NCBI GenBank assembly: GCA_965658595.1
Contig: CBFHSW010000004.1
Span: 1-6,500 of the forward strand
Reading direction: 5' to 3'
Length of the DNA stretch: 6,500 bases
Origin: UBA1858 sp965658595
GTDB lineage: Bacteria > Pseudomonadota > Gammaproteobacteria > UBA4575
The position numbers and the translations under genes are program-made. A model generated the notes under the pieces. That model worked only from the letters and a program-made list of their open reading frames with translations, searched no databases and was not told where the DNA came from. Shown piece after piece: positions 1 through 6,362 of this stretch (the stretch's first letter is position 1; each line of letters starts with the position of its first letter).

Positions 1-28
1 CACCTTCGAACAAAACTAGTCGTCACAT

Positions 29-48
29 AGCATATTGAGCATATTGAG
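29..48. repeat. Two-copy 9-bp tandem repeat
   Basis: The unit AGCATATTG occurs twice in a row (29-37, 38-46) and the period continues for two more bases. It lies in non-coding DNA downstream of the pilin gene. Two copies of a short A/T-rich unit may be chance or slippage; no function is implied. Confidence 0.5.
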
Positions 49-56
49 ATGGCTAG

Positions 57-70
57 ATAAATATATTTAT
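57..70. repeat. Perfect 14-bp A/T palindrome
   Basis: ATAAATATATTTAT reads the same on both strands. It consists only of A and T, so some chance of random occurrence is high, and it lacks a GC-rich stem or loop that would make it a terminator. It could be a protein-binding site or simply A/T-rich spacer. The rest of 1-108 shows no open reading frame on either strand that I would support. Confidence 0.4.
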
Positions 71-108
71 GAGATCACTGTTAGTTTGCATGTCGAGGTG
101 CATGAGCA

Positions 109-140
109 AATAAGGAGTGCATAGTGCGACACTCCTTATT
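109..140 (-). terminator. Hairpin past pilA stop, probable terminator
   Basis: An exact 11-bp inverted repeat, AATAAGGAGTG at 109-119 and CACTCCTTATT at 130-140, encloses a 10-base loop. It begins 16 bases after the pilin stop in the direction of pilin transcription. Read leftward, the stem ends in TTATT followed by TTGC, a modest U-rich tail, so a Rho-independent terminator or a 3' end stabiliser for an abundant pilin mRNA is likely. The stem is only moderately GC-rich and has no long T run. Confidence 0.65.
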
Positions 141-156
141 GACTCGATGTAGATCG

Positions 157-609
157 TTAACGACAGCTAGAAGGCACATATTGTGAGATGCTACCACTGG
201 TTGAGCAGGCCCATTGTATACCACCACTAGAGGAGTCATCAGCCGTGAATATCACCGTCCCAGTCGTATCAGTAGCAGCACCTAGCCCGTCCGTACCAGT
301 CCAATTCGGAGTCATGGTAATGGTTTTGCTAGCGATAGCGACTGAGGTGATGTAATCAGAGGCAGAGGCAATGTTAGTTGTAGAAATGCCAATTTCAGTA
401 GCAGTATCGCAATCGTCAGCAGATGATTCACTCATTAAACACTCTGTCATTGAGGTCTTTATTTGTGCTGTGAATCCTAATACTTCTGATATACGTGCTC
501 TTACAGTGTAGTCTTGGTATGCGGGTAAGGCGACAGAGGCTAGAATGCCAATAATCGCAACAACGATCATTAATTCAATCAGTGTAAAACCTTGTTGTAC
601 AGTTTTCAT
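157..609 (-). CDS. pilA: Type IVa major pilin (PilA-like prepilin)
   Basis: This is a 150-residue type IV prepilin, the subunit that polymerises into pili used for twitching, adhesion or DNA uptake. The leader is six residues plus Gly7, and the prepilin peptidase site is G7/F8 in the motif GFTLIELMIVVAIIGILA. Mature F1 is methylated in the family and E12 is the conserved Glu at mature position 5 needed for subunit docking. Residues 8-30 form the hydrophobic helix that anchors the pilin in the inner membrane before assembly. The globular part has four cysteines: C57 and C67, and C135 and C149. The last pair brackets the usual C-terminal disulfide loop, with a WACS start and a YVPSSCR end. A good ribosome site sits 9 bases upstream of the ATG. 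The gene stands alone: no pilus assembly, pre-pilin peptidase or pilS/pilR gene is in the window. A minor pilin is less likely given the size and the classic D-loop. Confidence 0.93.
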   Translation of the reverse strand: MKTVQQGFTLIELMIVVAIIGILASVALPAYQDYTVRARISEVLGFTAQIKTSMTECLMSESSADDCDTATEIGISTTNIASASDYITSVAIASKTITMTPNWTGTDGLGAATDTTGTVIFTADDSSSGGIQWACSTSGSISQYVPSSCR

Positions 610-618
610 CTGGTTTAA

Positions 619-624
619 CTCCTT
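619..624 (-). promoter_or_regulatory. Ribosome binding site of pilA
   Basis: On the minus strand AAGGAG lies 9 bases before the ATG of the pilin gene. It is the best Shine-Dalgarno match in the window, as expected for a highly made structural protein, and it fixes the start that gives the short leader peptide. Confidence 0.85.
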
Positions 625-1027
625 TTTATGGGATGTTTTGGCGTATTGTTTTTGTTGTTATTTCATTCTGTACTTGCTTGTGCTTATGGTGTTTACACCG
701 GCTCACAACAACTTATGCAAGACAATATGTTTAAAGTTAAAAAACTTAGACGACACAATACAGTCTTTTGCTTATTTGGGAGATGAAAAGAGACGAGCGG
801 TAAAAAATCTCTTTTAATTGGTAATTTTCACCGGTGCTGACTGCTAATAATAATTAAATTAGTCCTTAAAATAATAATAGAAGCCATGTAATTTGCTCGA
901 CGCTATGACACTATTGATAGTACGTAATAAATAGACAGGTACAGATATGTTTTGTTGGAGTAGATTGGCTCACTTTAAAACATAAACTAGACTTTATAGA
1001 GGATTTTTCAATCAGTACGCGCTATAT

Positions 1028-1054
1028 TTGCCGAGTGTTGGAATAATTTAGAAT
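1028..1054 (+). promoter_or_regulatory. Weak candidate sigma-70 promoter for nadE
   Basis: TTGCCG at 1028-1033 and TAGAAT at 1049-1054 resemble -35 and -10 boxes, but the spacer is only 15 bases. The -10 would end 35 bases before the nadE ATG. The match is partial and such boxes arise easily in A/T-rich DNA. Confidence 0.25.
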
Positions 1055-1089
1055 AGATTAAGATCAATTAAGAGTGACATACAACGTAT

Positions 1090-2712
1090 ATGATTAAAAT
1101 TGCATTAGCTCAAGTTAATTTTCTGGTGGGTGATATTGAAGGTAACTGTGAGAAAATCATTGAGCAGATTAGCGCACTTAAATCGCAAGCTGACTGTATT
1201 GTTTTTTCAGAACTTGCACTGTCAGCTTACCCCCCTGAAGATTTACTGTTTCGTTCAGGTTTCAGGCAACGCATTGAGCGCTGCATTGCAAACATACAGA
1301 CAGCGAGTGAAGATGTGACTGTGATTGTTGGTACTCCTTGGTATCAAGAGGATGCAATATTTAATGCTGCTATAGTGTTGCAAGATCAACGCTTGCATGC
1401 ACAGTATTTTAAGCACTGCCTGCCTAACTATAATGTATTTGATGAAAAACGATATTTTACTGCAGGTGATCAACCCTGTGTTTTCTCGATTAATGATTGT
1501 TCGATCGGTGTCACTATCTGTGAAGATATCTGGAGTCCAGAACCGATAGCATTAGCGAAGCAACAACAAGCTGACTTGATTGTTAATATCAATGCCAGTC
1601 CTTATCACATAGGTAAACATCAAGAGCGTTTAGCAACAGTCAGTCAACGTAGTATTGAGAATGCATTGCCTATTATTTATCTCAATCAAATTGGTGGTCA
1701 GGATGAATTAGTATTTGATGGTTGCTCATTCGCTGTGAATAAAAATCAACAAGAAATTTGTCGTGCATTGAGTTGTGCAGAAGACACCCTGATGCTTGAG
1801 TACGATGAGCATAAACAGGATTTAACTTGCCAGGACCAATTTCATCATCAAGCTCAAGGGATCGCGCTCAACTATCAAGTGCTACGATTGGCATTGCAAG
1901 ATTATGTAAACAAAAATCAATTTCAAGGTGGTTTAGTCGGTCTGTCTGGGGGGATTGACTCAGCACTGGTGTTGGCGCTGGCTGTTGACGCACTGGGTGC
2001 AGACAGAGTACATGCAGTGATGATGCCCTCTAAATATACATCTGATATGAGTTTGGAAGATGCGCAAGCCTTGGCTAATAATTTAGGGGTTAAATATTCA
2101 ATAATCGATATTGAGCTTCTAATCAGCACCTTTGATACTTCTTTGGCTGAATTTTTTCAAGATACTCAAAAAGATTCCACAGAGGAGAATATACAATCAC
2201 GGATACGTGGTGTGTTGTTGATGGCCTTGTCTAATAAATTTGGCTCTATGGTGATTTCTACAGGAAATAAGAGTGAAATGGCAGTGGGTTATGCCACGCT
2301 ATATGGAGATATGGCAGGGGGTTTTGCACCGTTGAAAGATGTTGCCAAGATGATGGTGTTTGAATTGTCTGAATATAGAAATACGCTATCAGAGGATATT
2401 CCAAGACGTATTATTGAGCGTCCACCCTCCGCTGAGCTAGCCCCTGATCAGGTGGATGAAGATAGCCTGCCACCATACTCAACCCTTGATAAGATACTAA
2501 AGATGTTTGTGGAGCAAGATGCATCACGGGAGGATATTGTTGCTGCAGGTTTTGATAAAGATACGGTATCAAAGGTTGTAAAAATGGTGTTTCGCAATGA
2601 ATACAAACGTCGGCAAGCCCCCCCAGGAGTAAAAATTACTCAACGTGCTTTTGGTAAGGACCGCAGATATCCGATGACTTCTGGCATCCTTAAGTATTCT
2701 GAAGATAATTAA
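1090..2712 (+). CDS. nadE: Glutamine-dependent NAD+ synthetase
   Basis: This 540-residue enzyme catalyses the last step of NAD+ synthesis in the cytoplasm: ATP-dependent amidation of nicotinic acid adenine dinucleotide, with ammonia released from glutamine. It has both domains of the long form. Residues 1 to about 250 are the carbon-nitrogen hydrolase (glutaminase) domain, with a likely catalytic Glu41 (FSELALSAYPPEDLL), Lys108 (before LPNYNVFDEKRYF) and Cys144 (VTICEDIW). Residues from about 260 are the synthetase domain, with the ATP-binding loop SGGIDS at 286-291, the STGNKSE...YGDMAGGF block at about 390-412 and the closing RRYPMTSG. Length matches the family. The start is supported because the family begins directly with a KIALAQ-type strand; the upstream ribosome site is weak (AAGAG at 1070-1074, 15 bases away). 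It is probably transcribed alone, since bamD faces it 32 bp downstream. Confidence 0.97.
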   Translation: MIKIALAQVNFLVGDIEGNCEKIIEQISALKSQADCIVFSELALSAYPPEDLLFRSGFRQRIERCIANIQTASEDVTVIVGTPWYQEDAIFNAAIVLQDQRLHAQYFKHCLPNYNVFDEKRYFTAGDQPCVFSINDCSIGVTICEDIWSPEPIALAKQQQADLIVNINASPYHIGKHQERLATVSQRSIENALPIIYLNQIGGQDELVFDGCSFAVNKNQQEICRALSCAEDTLMLEYDEHKQDLTCQDQFHHQAQGIALNYQVLRLALQDYVNKNQFQGGLVGLSGGIDSALVLALAVDALGADRVHAVMMPSKYTSDMSLEDAQALANNLGVKYSIIDIELLISTFDTSLAEFFQDTQKDSTEENIQSRIRGVLLMALSNKFGSMVISTGNKSEMAVGYATLYGDMAGGFAPLKDVAKMMVFELSEYRNTLSEDIPRRIIERPPSAELAPDQVDEDSLPPYSTLDKILKMFVEQDASREDIVAAGFDKDTVSKVVKMVFRNEYKRRQAPPGVKITQRAFGKDRRYPMTSGILKYSEDN

Positions 2713-2727
2713 ACTCAACCGTTGGGT
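2713..2727. other. Small inverted repeat between convergent nadE and bamD
   Basis: ACTCAAC and GTTGGGT can pair with one G-T wobble, but only one base separates the arms, so the tip must open to form a loop. No T tract follows on either strand. It is a weak candidate at best for a shared terminator in the 32-bp convergent gap; no better hairpin is present there. Confidence 0.2.
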
Positions 2728-2744
2728 GGGTCGGACAGCTTCTA

Positions 2745-3623
2745 CTAGTCACAGTAGTAAGTTTTTAGTTTGACTTTTTCAAGTACTTTTTGCCACGCGT
2801 TTCTGGCGCAACTAATTTTTTCAGTGGCATAATCTGGCGCCAATAATCCACCATCTTCGTTTAAGTAGTTAGCGGCATAGATTTTCCGCGTGTCATAAGC
2901 TAGGTCGTTGATTTCAAGTTGTCGATAAGCCATTTCTAACATATAGACGGCTTGTGGCATGGCGGGAGCTCCTTGATAGCGCGCTAGTACATATTGAGCG
3001 CGATTGGCAGCCGCAAGATAAGCACCACGTCGCATATAGAAATCTGGCACAGTGAGCTCATGTTCAGCCAACTCATTCCGCAAATAAATCATGCGCTGCT
3101 TAGCATCTTCAGCATATTCAGTGTCTGGAAACATCTGTATGAGTGAATTGAATGTTTCAAAAGACTCTAACAGCGGTGCTGGATCTTTATCTGAGGGATT
3201 TCTAGGTAGAATAAAATTCAATAAGGTCTTACTTTTATCAAAATTAGCCAATGCGCGCATATAGTAGGCATAAGCAATGCTTGGATGTTGAGGGTTATTT
3301 TTAATGAATCGCTCAGCACTCATAATCGTACTATCCGTATCACTTTGGCGATAATATAAGTAAATTAGCTCTAATTGAGCTTGTTGTGCATAGGTGCCAA
3401 ATGGATATCGTGATTCCAGTAGCGTGTAGCTCTCGATTGCATCTGCAAATCGATTAGACGACATTTCACCATTCGCTTTTTGATATAGGACACGTGCGGG
3501 AACATCATCTGAGATGAATTCTTCGTCATCTTCTTTGTCATCAAACAACCCCGATACAGTGGAACAAGCAGTAAGAATTATGCAAGAAAGCAGTATAATG
3601 AGTAGGTGTCTTATGATTTTCAT
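2745..3623 (-). CDS. bamD: Outer membrane assembly lipoprotein BamD (ComL)
   Basis: BamD is the essential lipoprotein partner of BamA in the BAM complex, which folds beta-barrel proteins into the outer membrane. The 292-residue product opens with a positively charged start, a hydrophobic stretch (residues 7-16) and the lipobox LTAC ending at Cys20. Ser follows the Cys, consistent with sorting to the outer membrane. From about residue 44 onward come helix-turn-helix TPR units typical of BamD: SRYPFGTYAQQAQLELIYLY (71-90), FIKNNPQHPSIAYAYYMRAL (106-125), FPDTEYAEDAKQRMIYLRNEL (165-185), MRRGAYLAAANRAQ and LEMAYRQLEINDLA. Two points stand out: an acidic run just after the lipobox (about 28-40), and a C-terminal extension of roughly 35 residues beyond the E. 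coli protein (245 residues), carrying Cys272 and Cys291. The ATG has no strong ribosome site. It diverges from rluD, as in E. coli. Confidence 0.96.
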   Translation of the reverse strand: MKIIRHLLIILLSCIILTACSTVSGLFDDKEDDEEFISDDVPARVLYQKANGEMSSNRFADAIESYTLLESRYPFGTYAQQAQLELIYLYYRQSDTDSTIMSAERFIKNNPQHPSIAYAYYMRALANFDKSKTLLNFILPRNPSDKDPAPLLESFETFNSLIQMFPDTEYAEDAKQRMIYLRNELAEHELTVPDFYMRRGAYLAAANRAQYVLARYQGAPAMPQAVYMLEMAYRQLEINDLAYDTRKIYAANYLNEDGGLLAPDYATEKISCARNAWQKVLEKVKLKTYYCD

Positions 3624-3650
3624 AGCTTAAATCGTCAAATAATTGTCCGC

Positions 3651-3656
3651 ATTATA
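3651..3656 (-). promoter_or_regulatory. Candidate -10 box for bamD
   Basis: On the minus strand the bases read TATAAT, a perfect -10 hexamer, 27 bases before the bamD ATG. No good -35 accompanies it: TTGCTC (3672-3677) gives three of six matches with a 15-base spacer. The whole bamD/rluD gap is 59 bp, so this promoter and any rluD promoter must overlap or lie back to back. Confidence 0.45.
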
Positions 3657-3682
3657 CATTAATCCAGAGCTGAGCAAGAACC

Positions 3683-4639
3683 ATGGTAGAAGAAAAACAT
3701 CACGTAGCATTAATACCCGAAGAGCATGCTGGATCGCGCTTAGATCGTTGTTTAGCTCAATTATTCCCAGATTACTCAAGGGCTAAAATACAAAACTGGA
3801 TCAGTAAAGAGCAAGTGCGCGTTGATGGTGAGCTGCAACCTCGTCGTTACACAGTAAAAGGTGGTGAACAGGTTGAGCTTAGAATTGAACATGAGGTTAT
3901 CAACATAGAGTCTCAGCCAGAGGATATTCAACTCAACATAATCTATGAGGACGAGCATCTGTTAGTGATTGATAAAGCAGTCGGCATGGTTGTGCATCCT
4001 GGTGCTGGCAATCACTCCGGGACCTTACTGAATGCACTATTATTTCACAGCGAGCAACAGGCAGCATTACCACGCGCCGGAATAGTGCATCGCTTAGACA
4101 AAGACACCAGTGGATTGATGGTAATAGCTAAATCACTTGAGGCTCATTCTAGTCTAGTTGAATCCTTTCAAGAGCATACTATTGATCGTCGTTATTATGC
4201 CATCGTGAGAGGACAGCTCATTTCTGGTGGCATAATAGATGAACCAATTGGGCGCCATCCAACAGATAGAATCAAAATGGCAGTTAATATCAAAGGTAAA
4301 GAAGCGCGCACACACTATAAGGTTGTCGAGAAGTTTCAGCGCCATACTTGGGTAGAAGCCAAGTTGGAAACGGGACGCACCCATCAAATAAGAGTTCATT
4401 TCGCTCATAAAAAAATGCCATTAGTGGGTGACAGTGTTTATGCACCACGAATCCAACGTGTGGCCAATGTCCCTGCTGAGTTAAACGAAGCTGTATGCGC
4501 TTTTCCTAGGCAGGCTTTGCATTCATACCATTTGGCTTTTGAGCATCCCGTGAGTGGTACTGCATTGGAGTGGATATCTGAGTTACCTAAAGACATGCAT
4601 CAACTTCTTGATACCTTGCGTACTCACTCTCCCTTGTAA
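3683..4639 (+). CDS. rluD: 23S rRNA pseudouridine synthase RluD
   Basis: RluD converts uridines 1911, 1915 and 1917 (E. coli numbering) in helix 69 of 23S rRNA to pseudouridine during late large-subunit assembly. The 318-residue protein has an N-terminal S4 RNA-binding domain (about 17-75, GSRLDRCLAQLFPDYSRAKI onward) and the RluA/RluD-type catalytic domain from about 85. Motif II reads HRLDKDTSGLMVIAK, placing the catalytic Asp at 139, the same number as in E. coli RluD. Further family marks are GMVVHPGAGN (101-110), RRYYAIVRG and the TGRTHQIRVHFAH segment. RluD is preferred over RluC and RluA because of length, the S4 start and the gene order: divergent from bamD and followed by pgeF. No clear ribosome site precedes the ATG. 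The stop is 2 bp before the pgeF start, so the two are very likely co-transcribed and perhaps translationally coupled. Confidence 0.96.
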   Translation: MVEEKHHVALIPEEHAGSRLDRCLAQLFPDYSRAKIQNWISKEQVRVDGELQPRRYTVKGGEQVELRIEHEVINIESQPEDIQLNIIYEDEHLLVIDKAVGMVVHPGAGNHSGTLLNALLFHSEQQAALPRAGIVHRLDKDTSGLMVIAKSLEAHSSLVESFQEHTIDRRYYAIVRGQLISGGIIDEPIGRHPTDRIKMAVNIKGKEARTHYKVVEKFQRHTWVEAKLETGRTHQIRVHFAHKKMPLVGDSVYAPRIQRVANVPAELNEAVCAFPRQALHSYHLAFEHPVSGTALEWISELPKDMHQLLDTLRTHSPL

Positions 4640-4641
4640 CT

Positions 4642-5379
4642 ATGTCTGTGATCATTTCTCCTCAATGGCCATTAGCGGAAAAGGTAAATGTGCTAACTAC
4701 AACGCGTATGGGTGGTGTGAGTGTAGCGCCCTTTAATGAGTTCAACTTGGCTGATCATGTCGGTGATGATGCTGAGGCTGTAGCCTCAAATCGAAATCAA
4801 TTAGTCCAGAATCTACACCTTCCTACTTCACCGGTATGGCTGAAACAAACACACAGCACAAGGGTAGTTGATGCGGCAATAGCGGTTGGCAAAGATATAG
4901 AGGCAGATGCACTATATACTCAACAAGCAAAGACGGTATGCGCAATCATGACAGCGGATTGCTTGCCGCTGGTGTTATCTGATGACGAAGGTGAATGTAT
5001 TGCAGTCGTGCATGCTGGCTGGCGCGGCTTAGTCAATGGTGTGATTGAAAACACAGTTGCAGCTATGGGTTCTCACTGTCGTCCCACTTTCGCTTGGTTA
5101 GGACCTGCTATTGGTGCGCAAGCTTTTGAGGTGAAACAGGACGTCTATCAAGCTTATGTGAATAAAAGCATCAGTTTTCAAGCATGCTTCAAGCCACGCT
5201 CGCAACAGGCTTGGGATTTAGATATCTATGCGGCAGCACGCATAGTCTTATCTAATTGCTCAATCGAGCACGTATATGGTGGTGATTTATGCACATACAC
5301 TGATGCCGAGAGATTCTTTTCGTATCGTCGAGATGGGGTTACAGGTCGTCAAGCCACGTTGGCGTGGAAAAATAAATGA
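4642..5379 (+). CDS. pgeF: Peptidoglycan editing factor PgeF (YfiH, laccase-domain family)
   Basis: This 245-residue protein belongs to the multicopper-polyphenol-oxidase/laccase-domain family DUF152. In E. coli PgeF (YfiH) helps keep peptidoglycan composition correct by removing wrongly made UDP-MurNAc-L-Ser; other members act on purine nucleosides. The residues that hold the metal and catalytic site are present: His71 (KQTHS), Cys107 (MTADCLP) and His124 (VVHAGWRG), at the same positions as reported for the E. coli protein. Also visible are TTRMGGVS near the N terminus (19-27), a LGPAIG segment (153-158) and FFSYRRDGVTGR at the C terminus (225-236), all usual for the family. The start follows the rluD stop by 2 bp. 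No separate promoter or ribosome site is evident, which fits coupling to rluD. In E. coli clpB comes next; here a convergent reductase gene does. Confidence 0.94.
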   Translation: MSVIISPQWPLAEKVNVLTTTRMGGVSVAPFNEFNLADHVGDDAEAVASNRNQLVQNLHLPTSPVWLKQTHSTRVVDAAIAVGKDIEADALYTQQAKTVCAIMTADCLPLVLSDDEGECIAVVHAGWRGLVNGVIENTVAAMGSHCRPTFAWLGPAIGAQAFEVKQDVYQAYVNKSISFQACFKPRSQQAWDLDIYAAARIVLSNCSIEHVYGGDLCTYTDAERFFSYRRDGVTGRQATLAWKNK

Positions 5380-5393
5380 GAGTTACTTGACGT

Positions 5394-6251
5394 CTATTCT
5401 ATGGGTGAGATTTTAAAACATATCCTATCCAGTACTTTATGCGGTAATAAGCGCTTGAGATAAGCGAGTAAATAGGTGGGGAAAGTCACGTAGTAACGTG
5501 CTTTAGGGTTGCTATGAGTGAGCGCGTGAATGACCTTGGGAGACACTGACGCTGCTGGCAGAGTAAATGGTGCTGTCGGACCAGGATCAGCAAGGCGGGC
5601 TTCATTTTTCTGGTAACTTTGAGTAAATACACTAGGCTTATCTTTCAGTGTATTGATATACATACTATGACTATTATGGCGAAAGTTACTTGTAATAGGG
5701 CCTGGTTCAACCAAAGACACATATATTCCAGAATCCTTGAGTTCTAATCTAAGGGTGTCGGCAAATCCTTCGATAGCATATTTGCTTGCGTTATATGCTC
5801 CTCTTAATGTCAGTGAGACAAAACCGAGTACTGAGCTATTGAAAATAATACGTCCAGTGCCTTGTTGACGCATATGTTTAATCGCTAGGTTGGTCAGTTG
5901 CATGGTACCGAATACATTAGTCTCAAATTGAGCACGTATCATCTCTCCGGTTAAATCTTCGACAGCACCCGGTTGTCCATAGGCACCATTATTGAATAAT
6001 CCGTAAAGTCTTCCTTCAGTCAGTGTTAAAACTTCATCAAAAGCGCTATTGATACTGGCAGCATCTTGGAGATCAAGTTGCACACACTCTAAGCCTTCAG
6101 CTTTAAGGCGTTCGACATCATCGAGTTTGCGAGCACTGGCTATGACTTGGTAGTTAGAATCTGCATGTAAATCCTTGGCGACCTGATAGCCAATACCAGA
6201 AGAACAGCCAGTAATGAGAACGGGCATGGGTGAAGATGTTGTGGTAATCAT
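5394..6251 (-). CDS. YbbO-like short-chain dehydrogenase/reductase
   Basis: A 285-residue classical SDR, which reduces or oxidises a carbonyl/alcohol with NAD(P)(H). The cofactor loop is TGCSSGIG (14-21), and Arg41 in the SARK segment after the second strand suggests preference for NADP(H). The catalytic set is complete: Asn112, Ser140, Tyr153 and Lys157 (YNASK). From remembered E. coli YbbO, an NADP-dependent aldehyde reductase, it shares the LITGCSSGIG start, a KLDDVERL segment, RGAYNASKYAIEGFADTLRL, VSLVEPGPI, and a C-terminal KRLLPHKVLDRI stretch; the true substrate here is unknown. The usual NNAG motif reads NNGAYG (87-92). The start is uncertain: Met1 and Met9 both lack a clear ribosome site, and Met9 would place the first strand nearer the usual position. 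It is transcribed separately, behind the terminator at 6309-6338, and its end faces pgeF across 14 bp with no hairpin. Confidence 0.88.
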   Translation of the reverse strand: MITTTSSPMPVLITGCSSGIGYQVAKDLHADSNYQVIASARKLDDVERLKAEGLECVQLDLQDAASINSAFDEVLTLTEGRLYGLFNNGAYGQPGAVEDLTGEMIRAQFETNVFGTMQLTNLAIKHMRQQGTGRIIFNSSVLGFVSLTLRGAYNASKYAIEGFADTLRLELKDSGIYVSLVEPGPITSNFRHNSHSMYINTLKDKPSVFTQSYQKNEARLADPGPTAPFTLPAASVSPKVIHALTHSNPKARYYVTFPTYLLAYLKRLLPHKVLDRICFKISPIE

Positions 6252-6288
6252 GAATTATTAAGTCGATATTTAAAGCAAAGAGATACTG

Positions 6289-6294
6289 ATTATA
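6289..6294 (-). promoter_or_regulatory. Candidate -10 box for the SDR gene
   Basis: The minus strand reads TATAAT here, 37 bases before the first ATG of the SDR gene. The position where a -35 box should lie overlaps the T run of the terminator for the upstream gene and reads only as T-rich sequence. The hexamer is perfect but the promoter as a whole is unproven. Confidence 0.35.
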
Positions 6295-6308
6295 TAAAAA
6301 GCTAGACG

Positions 6309-6338
6309 AAAAAAAACCGGGCTCAAAGAGCCCGGTTT
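6309..6338 (-). terminator. Strong Rho-independent terminator
   Basis: A perfect 11-bp inverted repeat, AAACCGGGCTC at 6314-6324 and GAGCCCGGTTT at 6328-6338, with a 3-base AAA tip (or a 5-base loop if the last pair opens). Read on the minus strand it is followed by an unbroken run of T from 6316 down to 6309. It ends the transcript of the gene at 6363-6500, whose stop codon is 24 bases upstream. It is the strongest terminator in the window and separates that gene from the SDR. Confidence 0.95.
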
Positions 6339-6362
6339 CTGTGTAGCTAACTAACTCTGATC

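Larger units (their letters stand above)
610..1089. other. 480-bp divergent intergenic region, pilA / nadE
   Basis: This gap lies between two genes read away from each other and must hold both promoters. Seen here: the pilA ribosome site; an imperfect operator-like inverted repeat GGTGT-TT-ACACC at 688-699; and a perfect 8-bp palindrome CACCGGTG at 829-836. I looked on the minus strand for a sigma-54 element (GG, ten bases, GC) upstream of pilA and found none. A 90-codon reading frame at 545-817 on the plus strand overlaps pilA antisense and is not convincing. I see no tRNA, riboswitch or strong hairpin here. The region is A/T-rich and longer than any other gap in the window, so a long pilA leader or several regulator sites are possible. 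Confidence 0.6.

Noticed and set aside
85..110. Imperfect stem TTTGC...GCAAA next to the pilA terminator
   Set aside because: Only 5 bp plus a bulged 3 bp pair, and it shares bases with the much better hairpin at 109-140.
545..817. 90-codon plus-strand reading frame
   Set aside because: It starts inside pilA on the opposite strand, has no ribosome site, and its product is a low-complexity Cys/Phe-rich string typical of an antisense shadow.
1130..2129. Several 60-75 codon frames inside nadE on both strands
   Set aside because: They lie wholly or nearly wholly within a well-recognised gene and show no family features; shadows of nadE.
2742..2757. Inverted repeat CTACT / AGTAG at the bamD stop
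   Set aside because: Five-base arms, partly coding, no T run; expected by chance.
3776..4736. Short frames within rluD and across the rluD-pgeF junction
   Set aside because: Overlap two confidently identified genes, with no ribosome site or recognisable product.
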